A stretch of DNA of 64,000 nucleotides from Acanthopleura granulata (GCA_016165875.1 JABBOT010000016.1:4048230-4112229), one strand, 5' to 3'; numbered from the stretch's first letter, positions 11,587 to 22,541 are shown. The notes: generated by a model not told the origin, from the letters alone. Program-made: numbers and translations.

Positions 11587-11745
11587 ATGGCGGACCTTCC
11601 TCATGTGGGAAGGTCCGCCACCAACCTGCGGATGGATGTGGGTTTCCTCGGGTTCTGACCGGTTTCCTTCCACCATAATGCTGCCTGTGGTCGTATAAGT
11701 GAAATATTTTTGAATAGGGCGTGAAACACCAAAGAAATATATGAT
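11587..11745 (+). repeat. SINE-1 copy, 5'-truncated, with fold-back start
   Basis: It runs from a 12-bp inverted repeat (11589-11619) through GGATGGATGTGGGTTTCCTC and CGTATAAGTGAAATATT to the AAATATA end. The left arm of the hairpin is an inverted copy of the SINE's own GGAAGGTCCGCC. Confidence 0.8.
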
Positions 11746-11749
11746 TAGA

Positions 11750-12960
11750 ACAAAAATTTCCTTGTTGCCCCGAGAAGGAGGAAAATGAGTACACCTTATC
11801 TGACAAACACAAACTCTGTCAGATTGCTGGATAATAAAAACCCTGATGATGTCACACGGAAATAGGTGCGGCCAGTGTTGGATTTGAATGCGTGATCTCA
11901 GCACTAAATGACCATAATGGACACGAATCAGAACGTCTGCCCGCACGGTGAGCGTATTCCGATAAAACTAAACGTTGCACTGATTCTTGCGCTTCTACCC
12001 TTTCCTGGTTAATTTAGAATCTTATTAATAATAGCATAAATATTCATGACTGGTGCTAGATCGCCAAATCCTGCAATAAAAAGGCTTCATGTGATGAGTT
12101 CATTATGTGGAGTTCAAACAAACAAAAGACTTATAAATTCGATAGCATCTGTTTCAGTAACTCGGTAGGAAAGGTACTTCATGTGTTTAATTCGTAATTC
12201 CTACTAGTGGCGAGTAAACCACGTGCGTGGATAAGTATTCGATTAAACTCCTCGTAAAGCCAAGGGATAAAAAAAGAACAACGTCTTGACAATCGTTTGA
12301 ATCAGCGTGCGCCTTCTTATACGTCTGTGTCGTGACATGGCGACTGGAGAAAGACAATCAGCAATATCGTGTCCAGAATAACTCTGCCGTTGGTCTCGGT
12401 GAGCTGCCTTTCGGATCGCTATCGCCTCCCACTAATTTCGTTGTGAGATGACTATGTTGTCCGACATTGTGGTAAGATTGTCTTAGCCTCTACGCATTAA
12501 CAGCCTGTAATGCAATTGACTGGATAAAACATGTCAGACGCTGTCGGTTTCTGTAAACTGATATTGACCAGAAAAAGTGAAGTCTATGGAAGCCTCGCGG
12601 GACCGTAGTTGCTATCCTACCATCTTTCGTCGGATGAAAATCGAATCAGCGTTGTCAGATTGAAACATGGTTGTATCGGTACACCGTACCCTGGCCTCAG
12701 ATCTCCTTGCACTGTCGGGTGACAAAAACGGGTCACATCGCGAACAGGCTTTATTCAATAGCTGGTGTTCATTTCTTCCGAATTTTATCACTGAATTATT
12801 GTCAGCATCGACAGTTTGTCACACCGTATTGGCAATAATAATTTGTCAAATCAGTGAGTGAGCCTTTCCCATGTGAATTCCCAACCCCAATCCAGATATT
12901 TAAGTGTTGAGAAATCTGACCGGAATATTGTATCACACGCTCTGTTGGGGAGACCAAAAC
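11750..12960. other. Intergenic; nothing recognised
   Basis: Minus-strand frames at 11554-11946 mostly read through the SINE. The 12300-12660 stretch is less AT-rich, without a clear exon. Confidence 0.35.
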
Positions 12961-12964
12961 TAAG

Positions 12965-13062
12965 CCTGTCCATTTATTTATTTGTTTATTTATTTATTTG
13001 ATTGGTGTTTAACGCCGTACTCAAGAATATTTCACTTATACGACAGCGGCCAGCATACTGTT
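12965..13062 (-). repeat. SINE-1 3' end, reverse orientation
   Basis: TTTATTTATTTGATTGGTGT then AACGCCGTACTCAAGAATAT and CACTTATACGACAGCGGCCA, truncated after the 3' domain. Confidence 0.85.
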
Positions 13063-13221
13063 GTTGCAAATATGTACTTTCAGATACTTTCTGCCTAAGA
13101 ACGAACGAATGATGACTAAATGCAGAGGACTTAATCTTCCAGAAAATCCCGGTCACAACTATATGTACAACATGTTCTCACTTTCAGAGCGTGCTTAAGT
13201 GGCATTTAGAAGTTGGGATGG

Positions 13222-13359
13222 AAGTACACTGGAACATGTCTTTCTTATGGATATACAGCTTCTTGGTTTATCATCACGATGTTAGTATCTACATCGAAAC
13301 GTCGTTATAATAAACCAAGAAGTTGTATATCCATAAGAAAGACATGTTCCAGTGTACTT
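13222..13359. repeat. 49-bp inverted duplication with 40-base spacer
   Basis: The left arm 13222-13270 and the right arm 13311-13359 are reverse complements with one mismatch (C versus T, which still pairs as G:U in RNA). The arms begin AAGTACACTGGAACATG and end CTTCTTGGTTTA. The near identity implies a recent origin. Confidence 0.95.
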
Positions 13360-13659
13360 TCAGAGCACTTTAACGATGGATGCCTTTCAATCAGTGAGAC
13401 ACAGGAGGTGCTGGTTTCATTGCTTGGGAGACGTTGAGAACAATAAGGCTATACTTCCACCAAAATATGCACGACATATTTGGGAAAAATTCTTGGTAAT
13501 TGGCTTAAGGTTTTCTCCACTCATGAAATAAAACGTGATCGCAGAAATGGGCAATTCTTCAGTATGGCATTAAACAGCAGTAAAGTTTTAACTTCTAGGG
13601 GGAAACGAAGGTTTCCTTTGGGCATATATCTTAAGGGGACAGAAAGCGTGAAAAGGAAG

Positions 13660-14163
13660 TTATGGTGAGACCATTAAAAACTGTGTTTTAAATTTAGTGC
13701 AATCACTGATTTCTTTTTCAGTCAAATGTTTTGATTGTATGGTGAGCTTTATGGACCACATTGACAGTGTGTCTCGCCATTGACGTCCCAAAACTCTTCG
13801 TATACGTTTATGTCCAGCTCGCCATAAAGTTCTTGTGAACCGTACCCTAGTGATGTGTGCCTGTGTGAAAGAGCTGATATGACAGTTTGTTTTGGGGCAA
13901 GAGGAAAGTTGACGTGACTCAGTTAGCGACACATGCACACTATTAGTGTTTTCCGTAAAACCCACCATGTAATCAAAACAGTTCACTGCATTTAATTTGT
14001 TGAACATTTCTAAAGTGTTAGATATTTCAAACTTTACAAAGTGATTATACAACGTTGTACTCCAATACATACTTTTATCATGCGTTTTAACATTTCCTTT
14101 TTTAATTGGGGTACCGTTCATGCGCAATATAATCCAACAAAGATTTGCCACGTTGCAGCACAC
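13660..14163 (-). CDS. Unidentified open frame, 167 codons (may be chance)
   Basis: It is the longest uninterrupted frame in the window. The sequence is rich in Thr, Ser, Lys and Asn, with no domain, signal peptide or membrane segment seen. In 64 kb of this composition one or two frames of this length are expected by chance, and no promoter or splice context was identified. Confidence 0.15.
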   Translation of the reverse strand: MCCNVANLCWIILRMNGTPIKKGNVKTHDKSMYWSTTLYNHFVKFEISNTLEMFNKLNAVNCFDYMVGFTENTNSVHVSLTESRQLSSCPKTNCHISSFTQAHITRVRFTRTLWRAGHKRIRRVLGRQWRDTLSMWSIKLTIQSKHLTEKEISDCTKFKTQFLMVSP

Positions 14164-14811
14164 TGTCAGACTACAATTTTTGTTCCGTACCTTGCAAGGA
14201 CAGTAGTTGTAATTATCGACGAATTTTCTTGTTTCACTTCATGTTAATTGTGTACGTAGTTTAGCGAAAATCCATACTTTCGGTTCTTTTCTTTTTGTGT
14301 GTGTTACGGAGCGATGTGAAATCTGACAGCATGTGGTAGACTTATGGACCTTATGAAAGTGACGAAACGCTCTACAAAAACTACACATTTAATTCACTGA
14401 CAAACCTAAACATCTGCAAAGATATCTAATTTTATCTAATGTATTATGCGTTTGCGATAGATTTATAATATGTCCGATGATTATTTCGTTTTCATAAAAA
14501 AAAACACATATTCAAATGGCTTCAAAGTGACACTCAAGCCGATGTAACGGAGAAAATACTAATAATAATCAATAACAACCACCGAAATTGAAATAAAAAT
14601 GCTACTTTTTGTGCAGTGTAGATAAAAACCACAAGTTCAAATGCAATGTTACATCAAACTTGAGTTTGTCGCTTGGGCATATATTGATGCGTGCGTGTGC
14701 TAGCCTCAGAGCCAACTTCTCGACTCTGGTAAATGTAGTGCTGCCCTTGGGAATACTCTATTCAATATCCATGACGGCTCAAGGCTATAAACCTGTGCCC
14801 TTCATGTAGTA

Positions 14812-15050
14812 CAGTTGTGTTTTACAATGTACTCAAGGATATTTCCAGATATTTACTCAAGGTACTTACTAGCATTGTTGTGGGAAGAAACCAAGCAGAG
14901 CCTGTAGGAAACCCACGACCATCCGCAAGTTGTTGATAGATCCTCGCCCGTACGACCAGAGAGGAAGCCTTCCAGAGCCGGACTTGAGCTTACAGCGACC
15001 ACTTTGTTAAGAGGCTAGCGTTCTACCCACCTCTTACACGGAGCTCCCTA
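14812..15050 (-). repeat. SINE-1 copy, reverse orientation, nearly full length
   Basis: TGTTTTACAATGTACTCAAG, GACCATCCGCAAGTTGTTGA, ACCAGAGAGGAAGCC, then a decayed head (CACGGAGCTCCC). Confidence 0.75.
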
Positions 15051-15097
15051 GCATGTTTGTGTGTCAGAATGTACGCATCAGTATATTCCTAGGAACC

Positions 15098-15265
15098 TAG
15101 GCGTTGAAATCGACAGTCGCATACCAAAATGCACAGTCCGGGTTAATAAAACCAAAACCAGTTTCCAAAACAAAGTTAAGCGCAAACCACCACAGAACTG
15201 ATTATATAAAGTAAACAAGAAGAACGAGAAAAGATTCATGCAAAGACTAGCAGTCAGTAGTTTCC
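15098..15265 (-). mobile_element. Penelope-like 3' end, reverse orientation
   Basis: Reading in reverse it gives the family's 3' segment: GACTGCTAGTCTTTGCATGA, a TTTGGAAACTGGTTTTGG equivalent, and an end near GTCGATTTCAACGCC. It abuts a SINE-1 fragment at 15268. Confidence 0.65.
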
Positions 15266-15267
15266 AG

Positions 15268-15370
15268 TGATTTCACTTATACGACGGCGGCCAGCATTAT
15301 GGTGGGGGGAAAGGGGGCACTGTGCAGGGAAAACCCACAGCCATCTGCACGTTGCTGGTAGACATTCTAG
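15268..15370 (-). repeat. SINE-1 3' domain, reverse orientation
   Basis: TTCACTTATACGACGGCGGC, CAGCATTATGGTGGGGGG and ACGTTGCTGGTAGAC. Confidence 0.75.
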
Positions 15371-15536
15371 TATATATGGTGTCATTAATGAAGTATGTAT
15401 ATCAATTGCACTTTGATTACAACTGTTCTTTCATTCGGCGTGCAGGTCAAATTCAGCGTGACGAGCATTTCCTGTCCCCACTTACGCGAAATTAGACGGC
15501 TGTATGTATGTAATCAAGCAAGACACGGTGGAGTAC

Positions 15537-15797
15537 AGGGGCCTCCGTGGCTCAGTCGGTTAGCGCGCTAACGCAGCTCAATGACCGAAGCGTTCCACCA
15601 ATGCGGTCGCCGTGAGGTCAAGCCCAGCACATGCTGGCTTCCCCTCCGGTCGAACGTGGGAAGGTCTGCCAGTAAACTGCGGATGGTCGTGGGTTTCCCC
15701 CGGGATCTTCCTGGTTTCCTCCCACAATAATGCTATAAGGGAAATATTCTTGAGTACGGCGTAAAACACCAATCAAATAAATAAATAAATAAATAAA
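15537..15797 (+). repeat. SINE-1, essentially complete
   Basis: tRNA-like head GGCCTCCGTGGCTCAGTCGG with an A-box, then GGTTAGCGCGCTAACGCAG. A B-box-like GTGAGGTCAAGCCC follows, then the core GGAAGGTCTGCCAG, the 3' domain GAGTACGGCGTAAAACACC and an (AAATA)n tail. A small deletion lies in the 3' domain (AATGCTATAAGGGAAA). Confidence 0.9.
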
Positions 15798-15799
15798 CG

Positions 15800-16800
15800 A
15801 TGGTGTATATTTGCGGGTCTGGGTCATTACACTCTATATTCTGACTATTACCTGAAAAGTTAAGGAAGTACAGTTCATGTTTTTATATGGCTTTTAACAG
15901 TGTAAGCAAAGATATTTCGTTTAAACGACCGCGGCCTGCTTTTTCCTGAGCGTAAAAGAATTGAGAACGACGTCAAATAACATAACTCTTAATACATACA
16001 AATCTTTACATGGTTTCGTCATTGAGAATTTCACTATACTTTATACGGATGTTTTTCTCCGTAAATATACCCTGTCTATGTTGTACGTTGAGGTACAACC
16101 TACCAAGTTTTGTAAAATTAGCCTCAGATTTCTTTGCTTTATAGCTATCATACCTTTTTCGTTCTACGGCGGTTGGTGGTGGACGGTGTTTTACAAATGC
16201 ACATTTACTTTAGGATTGATCCTGCCTTCAATATTACAAAACTTGACTATTTTGACCGCTGCAAACCCACTGCTATGTGTCACTAGAGAGCATGAACATA
16301 CTGCCATCGATTAAAGGGGGAGAACTTTTCTCCCACCGAACACTGAAGGGCAGTGTAAGAGAATGTCATCTACATATAGTTTTACATATGCAAAGCTGAA
16401 TTAACAATTTTCTCTTGAGAAGTCCGATTTATCAGCTACAAAGCCTATACATTTCCCGATTTATTGTTCTGAACAGTCGTCTGCTTTATTCATTGTAAAT
16501 AAAACACTCTCTCACAACTTGCATAAATCCAGAAAATAGCTCAGTAAGAAACGCTCACCTGCACGAAATAACAGGGATCATTTGACTAAAAGTCTACAGA
16601 CTAAGTTTGGATGAGTAACTTAGCTGATTCGACCGCTTCACAAGCAAAAAATGCTTGTCGAAAGAAGTTCATAGTCACAAACGGAGGTGGATAGCAGGAT
16701 TGAAGTAAATTCGGTCAAAACTTGTTTATTAATAGGAGAAAAACCGAAATTAATCAGCTCCTGTTAGCACAAGGACTTTGAATGACCTCAAAACCAAGAC
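15800..16800. other. Mostly unassigned; short SINE-1 fragment at 15886-15950
   Basis: A plus-strand frame at 15961-16314 (117 codons) is hydrophobic in the middle (RFLCFIAIIPFSFYGGWWWT) and unrecognised. No splice or promoter support was seen. Confidence 0.3.
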
Positions 16801-16839
16801 AAAAAATGCACATGTTTAAGTTGGTTTGGTCTTGACTTT

Positions 16840-18088
16840 TACTTAAAGGATACCGATATACCACAACTCTACAGGATTCGTAAAATGCATAAATCCCCAT
16901 ATAAAGCTCGCTTTATTGCGGGGCCAAGAAGCCGTACCACAAAACCTGTATCTAACCTCTTAAGAAAGACACTACAAGAAGTGGAGTGATTTTGGAACAA
17001 GTATTGTGGTGCAATCACCAAAAATTCAGGCATCAATTGTATGTGGATTCTTAACGTGTCATTGAAGACCTAGACACTTACACATATACCATATAAGGAT
17101 ATTTCTACTTGCGATTTCTCCACTCTCTATACTACTACACCTCACACAGATTTAATTGATAGAGTTCCGTCATTGAATTATTTCGGTGTTTAATAAAACC
17201 GGTCACCGCTACATTAATGTCAGTGGCAATAAAGCCTTCTTCAGTTCCACTACATACAAAGGTTACCATTCTTGGGATGTCTCTTTGCTTATTGAGTTTC
17301 TTGAATTTCTCAATAATAATATCTATATGAAATTTGGAGAAACCATTTATCAACAGTGTATAGGTGTTCCGATGAGTGCAAATTTTACTCCACTTTTGGC
17401 AAACCTATACCTGTTCACGTATGAATATGACTATATGATTAAGTGATTACAGAGGATGATATTCATCAGGCTCGATCTTTCTCTTGAATCAAACGGTATA
17501 TTGATGATCTGCTAGCTATGAACAACCCGTATACAACAAAGGCTGTGAAAGATATACATCCACCTTCTCTGGATATGAAGGAAACTACAGATTCTCCCGA
17601 AATACATCTTATCTAGACATGTACCTATACAAAGACGGCAATGGTTTCCTGTGACGTCAGCTTTACGACACGAAGGATTGTGTCGATTTTGATATTGTCA
17701 ATTATCCATACTTGGATAGCAAATATACTGAATTGTGCTGCACATGCATATACATATCTCGCCTTGTAGCATTTGTTAGATACTGTATGCTGTGTGATGA
17801 TTTTAATCAACGCCACAAGTTACTACTGCAAAAACTAGTGTGTCAAGGATATTCCATCGAACGCCTTCTCAGTCCAAGTTTCTGAAATGTTACAGTGAGT
17901 CCGCCTCTCTTGTTGGTAAACACGGAGGAGTGTTCAGAATCTCTAGGATCAACAGCCTTAATTGTGTCTAATTCCGATTAACCCGGAGATAGGGTCCATA
18001 TGCTCATCGTGATGAATGTCATTGTCACGTTGGATATATGAGCAGTTGCAATCAAAGCGCAACTGAGATACATAGTTGATTATCGATA
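16840..18088 (+). pseudogene. Penelope-like element reverse transcriptase, broken
   Basis: With frameshifts and stops ignored, the order of blocks fits a Penelope-like RT: PYKARFIAGPRS, FWNKYCGAITKNSGINC, ISTCDFSTLYTT, GETIYQQCIGVPMSANF followed by TPLLANLYLFTYEYDYM, RYIDDLLAMNNP (the YIDD catalytic motif), then ETTDSPEIHL. The C-terminal part around 17760-17880 recurs at 39.84 and 59.99 kb. I see no GIY-YIG endonuclease after the RT, so the copy is either from an endonuclease-lacking lineage or has lost it. At least four frame breaks make it non-functional. Confidence 0.85.
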
Positions 18089-19146
18089 CTGCTGTCACGA
18101 ACCCCGTCCTTAAGATATTGTATAACATTTTATTCGTTCGTTTTTTGCGCTAACCGGGTCAGTGTCTGGCCTGCAATTTCCTAATATGTACGTGATGCTC
18201 TGACCTGGAATTCAATCGCCTGTTCTCGAGTCTTCTATGTTCATCAGTTTCTTGTCATTGTACATAAAGCGTACATTCTGGAAAGATGTACCCATATTGT
18301 AAACATGTTTACGAATAAACCATCCAGAATTTTCTTTGCGTGAGTCTATGAATATGAAAGACGAAGTTGTAAAACTCGCAGTCATTTTATCCATGTCCAT
18401 TTTTAGGGCAGTCTTTTACTCATTTTCGTTTGAGAGCAGTCATATGTACTGTCGTCCACTTAGAAGGATTTTATGGGATTTGGAGATATCGGCTTTCGTG
18501 CCATTCGACATGCGTCATTTTGTACTCCATTTTTTGTACGTGGCACTTTGTGACCTTGTGTTTCACCATTTGTTATGTTGTTTCAGACGTTCTTTCGGAG
18601 CTTGTGTCGCTCATTGTCTCTTTGTGCGATTAAGTACATTTCATGCCAGTTTACCCTGAAAGTGACTTGGCGTATATTTCTGAGGACTGAAACGTACATC
18701 GCCAGCTCGGCATAACGGAAACTATTGCCAACCCGTCCACTCTGGAAAGTTGAACCTGAACGGGGAGTTGGATATTAAAACCATCGTCTGCGCGCTGTGC
18801 CCACTGTTGTTCTAACTATAGGACTGTCATCCTTCGATTCGAGAATTCCAAAGAACCGTGGATTCTATATTCACGTGGACTGACCTGCCTTTGGAAGCCG
18901 GAAATTCCCATACGGATTTGAACGCTGTCATCAGTAAGAAACTATGTACTTTGTAATTATCTGTATTGGTTTGTATGTTATTGTCAGTTTGTACCGTCTA
19001 CTTTGTTTAAATATATGTACTGAACACAGTCTAGAGTCTTCGAGTTTCTTTGTTTGACCTTGTGTAAAATATATCTCTGTATGAGAGTTGAACAAGCCAT
19101 GTGTTTATCATTCTTCCTCTCCGATAGTGGTACACTTACACCACAT
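18089..19146. mobile_element. About 1 kb of foreign sequence inside the Penelope-like 3' region (possible solo LTR)
   Basis: The sequence left of 18088 (TTGATTATCGATAC) and right of 19148 (ACTAAAATGGCACATGATTT) is nearly adjacent in the copy at 62.33 kb, so the intervening DNA is extra here. It begins near TGTCACGAACCCCG, a start reminiscent of gypsy-type LTRs. I could not find a clean CA end or a target duplication. An open frame at 18336-18659 inside it is unrecognised. Confidence 0.45.
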
Positions 19147-19400
19147 AAACTAAAATGGCACATGATTTGGATACTGATTTTATTCATCCACCTAGAACAT
19201 ATTTTTGTCATCATTGAAGACTGTTGACTGCTTTGCTTTGCAAGAGTCCGTCCTAATTTTATATTCAAGAATTTTCTTAGTTCTTTGGGGTTTGTGTTAT
19301 TTGTCGTTTTTGGAAACTGGTCTTGCGATTATTGAACCGGAACGCCAATTTGGTTGACGGCTGGTATACGAATGTATGTCCCGACGTCTAGATTCTGGTA
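19147..19400 (+). mobile_element. Penelope-like 3' end
   Basis: ACATGATTTGGATACTGATT, TTATTCATCCACCTAGAACA, a TTTGGAAACTGGTCTTGCGA block, then GGTTGACGGCTGGTATACGA and GTCCCGACGTC at the end. This 3' segment is the hallmark of the dispersed copies. Confidence 0.8.
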
Positions 19401-19519
19401 CATAGAGTGTCCGAAACCATACAAGTAAGATAATTGTCAGTAAATTCACCAGATACATGTACAATCAAACATGGCCCGATTTGTAATTGGAGACCAGATC
19501 CGCAGCTTATGCAGTGAAT

Positions 19520-19672
19520 CCTATCGCAGCGGTCGCAAGTGGGGAGGTCTGCCAGCAACCTGCCGATGGTCTTGGGTTTCAGCCACGTTCCTTCCCACCT
19601 TAATGCTGACCGCCGCCGTACAGGTGAAACATTTTTTAATACAGTGTAAAACACCAAATAAATCAATAAAGA
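19520..19672 (+). repeat. SINE-1 3' half
   Basis: GGAGGTCTGCCAGCAACCTG, CTGACCGCCGCCGTACAGGT and a TAAAACACCAAATAAAT tail. Confidence 0.8.
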
Positions 19673-19689
19673 AATATGCAGGGGATCCC

Positions 19690-20250
19690 TAATTGATTTC
19701 ATTATTGTCTATGAGCCTTCTTTATAATTCTTATTTTATAATTTGACAACATATGTTTTGGGGAAATTATATTGAGGAATAAGCAATATTATCTTCATGT
19801 AGTTTTATCAGATATAATGGCAAGATTACTTCTGAGTTCCTCTGCCTCTAGCTGTAACCGATGAGCGGTTGAGTGTATAAAGGGAGATAATTTTGTCGAA
19901 CCCCGTTGCACCACAACACAGGAGTGTTAAGCATCAGCAAAATCAGAAGCATATGTTTATGTTTTCACTGTTAGCACTTAATACAAGTGGACAAGCAGGT
20001 CAGTACTACATGCTGCCTCACTGAAATACCATGTTAAACTGTTCGGCCCTGAAGCTCCTGTCAGACACATTATGCTAACACCAGGTTTGCGTCTGATGAA
20101 CCTCTGTCATATCTTATGCTGGAGAGAAATGCCCCAAACTACTGAATCATTTCACATCGCTGTCCTGTATAGATCAAGCTGTCATTCATAACATTAGATA
20201 GTAATATACTTTTTAAAAAAGTTTACAGCACAAAGAGTGAATCCAGATTA
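19690..20250. other. No feature recognised
   Basis: AT-rich, no long open frame. Confidence 0.35.
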
Positions 20251-20257
20251 GCAACGA

Positions 20258-20460
20258 CTATATATGTATGCATGTACATGTATAATATATGTACATATAT
20301 CTAATTTTGTGCATGTCCATGTATGTACGACGAGGAGTCCCTAAAATGTACGCATAGTGAGTCTTCTCGTGGCAGTGCGAGTGCATGCCGCCAAAGTGCT
20401 GCTGCCACACTGGAGCATGCCGATAATACAACATGTGATACTGATGGCGCAAATGCCTCA
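20258..20460 (-). repeat. SINE-2 copy, reverse orientation, 5' end missing
   Basis: A degenerate (CATA)n tail at the left, then GACGAGGAGTCC, ATGCCGCCAAAGTGCTGC and TGATACTGATGGCGC on the right. Confidence 0.75.
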
Positions 20461-20689
20461 TAGGAGGCATTGTTTCACTTGTCCATAAGATCTGAAAAGT
20501 CGTCGAAGAAAATAATGTTGGAATACTTCTTTCCTCAGCTTACACTCGTCTGATTGTACAACGCTAACAGAGAGTGATGTGAAAGTCCAACGACCGTACA
20601 CCAACAGTTTGTTCGTAAACCGTGCAGGGACGATTCAAATTCATATTCACAACAACCTTAAGCACCAGTTTGACAAGGAACATGTAAGA

Positions 20690-20892
20690 CATATTTATTT
20701 ATTTGATTGGTGTTTTACGCCGTACTCAAGAATGCGAGGAAAAAGGGCGGAGTCCGGAAGAAAACCACGACAATTCGCATGTTGTTGGTGAACCTTCCCA
20801 CGTGCGGCCGGCCGAAGAAGCCAGCACGACCTGGGCTTGAGCACACAGCCACCACCCTGGCGAGGGGCTCCAGTGTCATTGTGCTGCGTCAT
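20690..20892 (-). repeat. SINE-1, reverse orientation, with central deletion
   Basis: TATTTATTTATTTGATTGGT, TTTTACGCCGTACTCAAGAA jumping to GCGGAGTCCGGAAGAAAACC, so the TTTCACTTATACG block is lost. The head is decayed (GGGGCTCCAGTGTCATTGTG). Confidence 0.85.
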
Positions 20893-20997
20893 GGAACCGA
20901 CAGATTATAAGACAGGCAAATGTCTCCATATAAACAAACGCAGTCAAAGTCAGGGAAACACGAAAAGAATAAAATGCAATGAAATTTCCGGACCACG

Positions 20998-21191
20998 TGC
21001 ATCTCACTAATGCGGTGGCTGTGAGTTTGAGTCCAGCACATGCTGGCCTCCTCTCTGGCCGTACGTGGGATGGTCCGCCAGCAGCTTAATTGCAGCTGGT
21101 CCTAAGTTTCCCCCGGGTCCTGCTTGATTTTCTAAACCCATAATTCTGGCAGCCGTCGTACAAGGGAAATATTCCAATCAAATAAATAAAT
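20998..21191 (+). repeat. SINE-1, head partly missing
   Basis: AATGCGGTGGCTGTGAGTTT, CCGTACGTGGGATGGTCCGC, GGCAGCCGTCGTACAAGGGA and an AATCAAATAAATAAATG tail. The GAGTACGGCGTAAAAC block is deleted. Confidence 0.85.
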
Positions 21192-21379
21192 GTCACCTAC
21201 CCAAACATCGTGTTCGAATAGCTTAATTTTGCGAATCAGAGGACCTATTAAAAGGTTGCCAGTAAAGAAGTGAAGACCACGGAGGAAGAAACCATTTCAT
21301 TCAACCGAAAACAATTGTTAGTATGTAACATTTACACAATGTCAAACCATTACATTGGAGAAAAACCACGGGTTTTGTA

Positions 21380-21612
21380 CGGAACCCCGCGGAGACCAGC
21401 GACACTAAAACAGTATCATTCGTGCGCAATTTGCAACATCGTGTCGCGGGTCGAGGGAACGGGGACGGTTACCCTCAGCGCGCGAAGGGTACCCTCCTCG
21501 TCCCCTAGTGCCGAGCCCCGCGGGTAGATAGAAGGACGGTGCCATTCACGCGCGATCTGCACCATCGTTGCGCGGGTCTGGTTACGGTATGCGCGGGACG
21601 GGATGTCCTTGT
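21380..21612. repeat. CpG-dense segment with two diverged copies about 126 bp apart
   Basis: CATTCGTGCGCAATTTGCAA at 21418 matches CATTCACGCGCGATCTGCAC at 21544, and GTGTCGCGGGTCGAGGG matches GTTGCGCGGGTCTGGTT. CpG density is far above the surroundings. A minus-strand frame (21416-21646) carries the repeat as TMVQIAREW and TMLQIAHE. Confidence 0.6.
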
Positions 21613-21974
21613 TCGGTTTCCACAATTTTGGTTGTAATGTGTGCATTTTCTACTTCATCTTCCATAGAGTGTTGCATCACAAAAGCTTTTAGTATTCAAG
21701 CTTTAAGGTATCCTTACACTTCGGACGAACGAATCCTAGACACTGTGCAAAGAGGAAATGCTGCCCTTGAAATGTAGCAAGGGTGGTAACTTTGCAAGCG
21801 ATGTAGCCAGACTTTTTGTACATGTGTCATATCAGCATCAACAAGGTAGATGCATGGTAACTTTTGGAAATGTGGATCTTGCTCTTGCTCTTCAGTACAT
21901 GCCGAACTGACCTGTAGCAAGGATAAAGCATGTTATGTGCCTCTCTAGTATGTGTAGTGTATCAATATTGACTT

Positions 21975-22020
21975 AGCCCTAAAATGTTCACATACCCCTA
22001 AAATGTTCACATACCCTGTA
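21975..22020. repeat. Two tandem 20-bp units
   Basis: CTAAAATGTTCACATACCCC occurs twice in succession. Confidence 0.85.
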
Positions 22021-22179
22021 CAGCAGAAAAAGACACAAAGAGAGATTAATTTGACGATGTTCGGACTGGAATCTAACATGGCTACTACAGAGCTTACGTG
22101 CAAGAATGTTGCAAATATGTGATATAAAATGATACAAATTTCTCTAAATGTTAATTTGCTTAATTATGAAAGACGACGG

Positions 22180-22290
22180 CACTGAGATTAATACTAGAGC
22201 AACAGTGTGATAGTTGGTAAATGCCACACATTGCCAACGAAATCTGGCCTCTTTTTAATTTACCTCAGTTAAAGTTGTATTTTTACTGTT
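22180..22290 (+). repeat. R4 interspersed repeat copy
   Basis: AACAGTGTGATAGTTGGTAA, GCCAACGAAATCTGGCCTCT, TTTACCTCAGTTAAAGTTGT and ATTTTTACTG. One of the longest copies. Confidence 0.7.
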
Positions 22291-22381
22291 CATGAAAGTG
22301 TTTAAAAAGTCCCCTAGCAACAAAGGCCCGTATACTCATACCATCAGACTCTGTCACCTTGTTCGTTTAAGTAAAATGCTC

Positions 22382-22541
22382 TTGACGTGGGAAGCTCTGC
22401 CAGCAACCTGCGGATGGTCGCGTGTTTCCTCCGTGCTCTGTAGGGGTTTCCTCCCACCATAAAGCTGGCCTCCATCTAATAACTGAAATAATCTTGAGTA
22501 TGGCGTAAAACACCAATCAAATAAATAAATAAATAAATAAA
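22382..22541 (+). repeat. SINE-1 3' half
   Basis: GGAAGCTCTGCCAGCAACCT, CTCCCACCATAAAGCTGGCC and GGCGTAAAACACCAATCAAA with an (AAATA)n tail. Confidence 0.85.

Noticed and set aside
13330..13437. THAP-domain remnant (SEHFNDGC resembles CSEHF)
   Set aside because: The match is one short motif without the upstream zinc-ligand cysteines, and it is partly made by the inverted duplication.
13660..14163. Longest ORF treated as a gene
   Set aside because: Length is within chance expectation for 64 kb. No motif or promoter. Kept only as a low-confidence entry.
20041..20140. Hammerhead ribozyme (CTGATGA near 20095 with a later GAAAT)
   Set aside because: Stem II between the two core blocks does not pair and the cleavage-site stem is absent.
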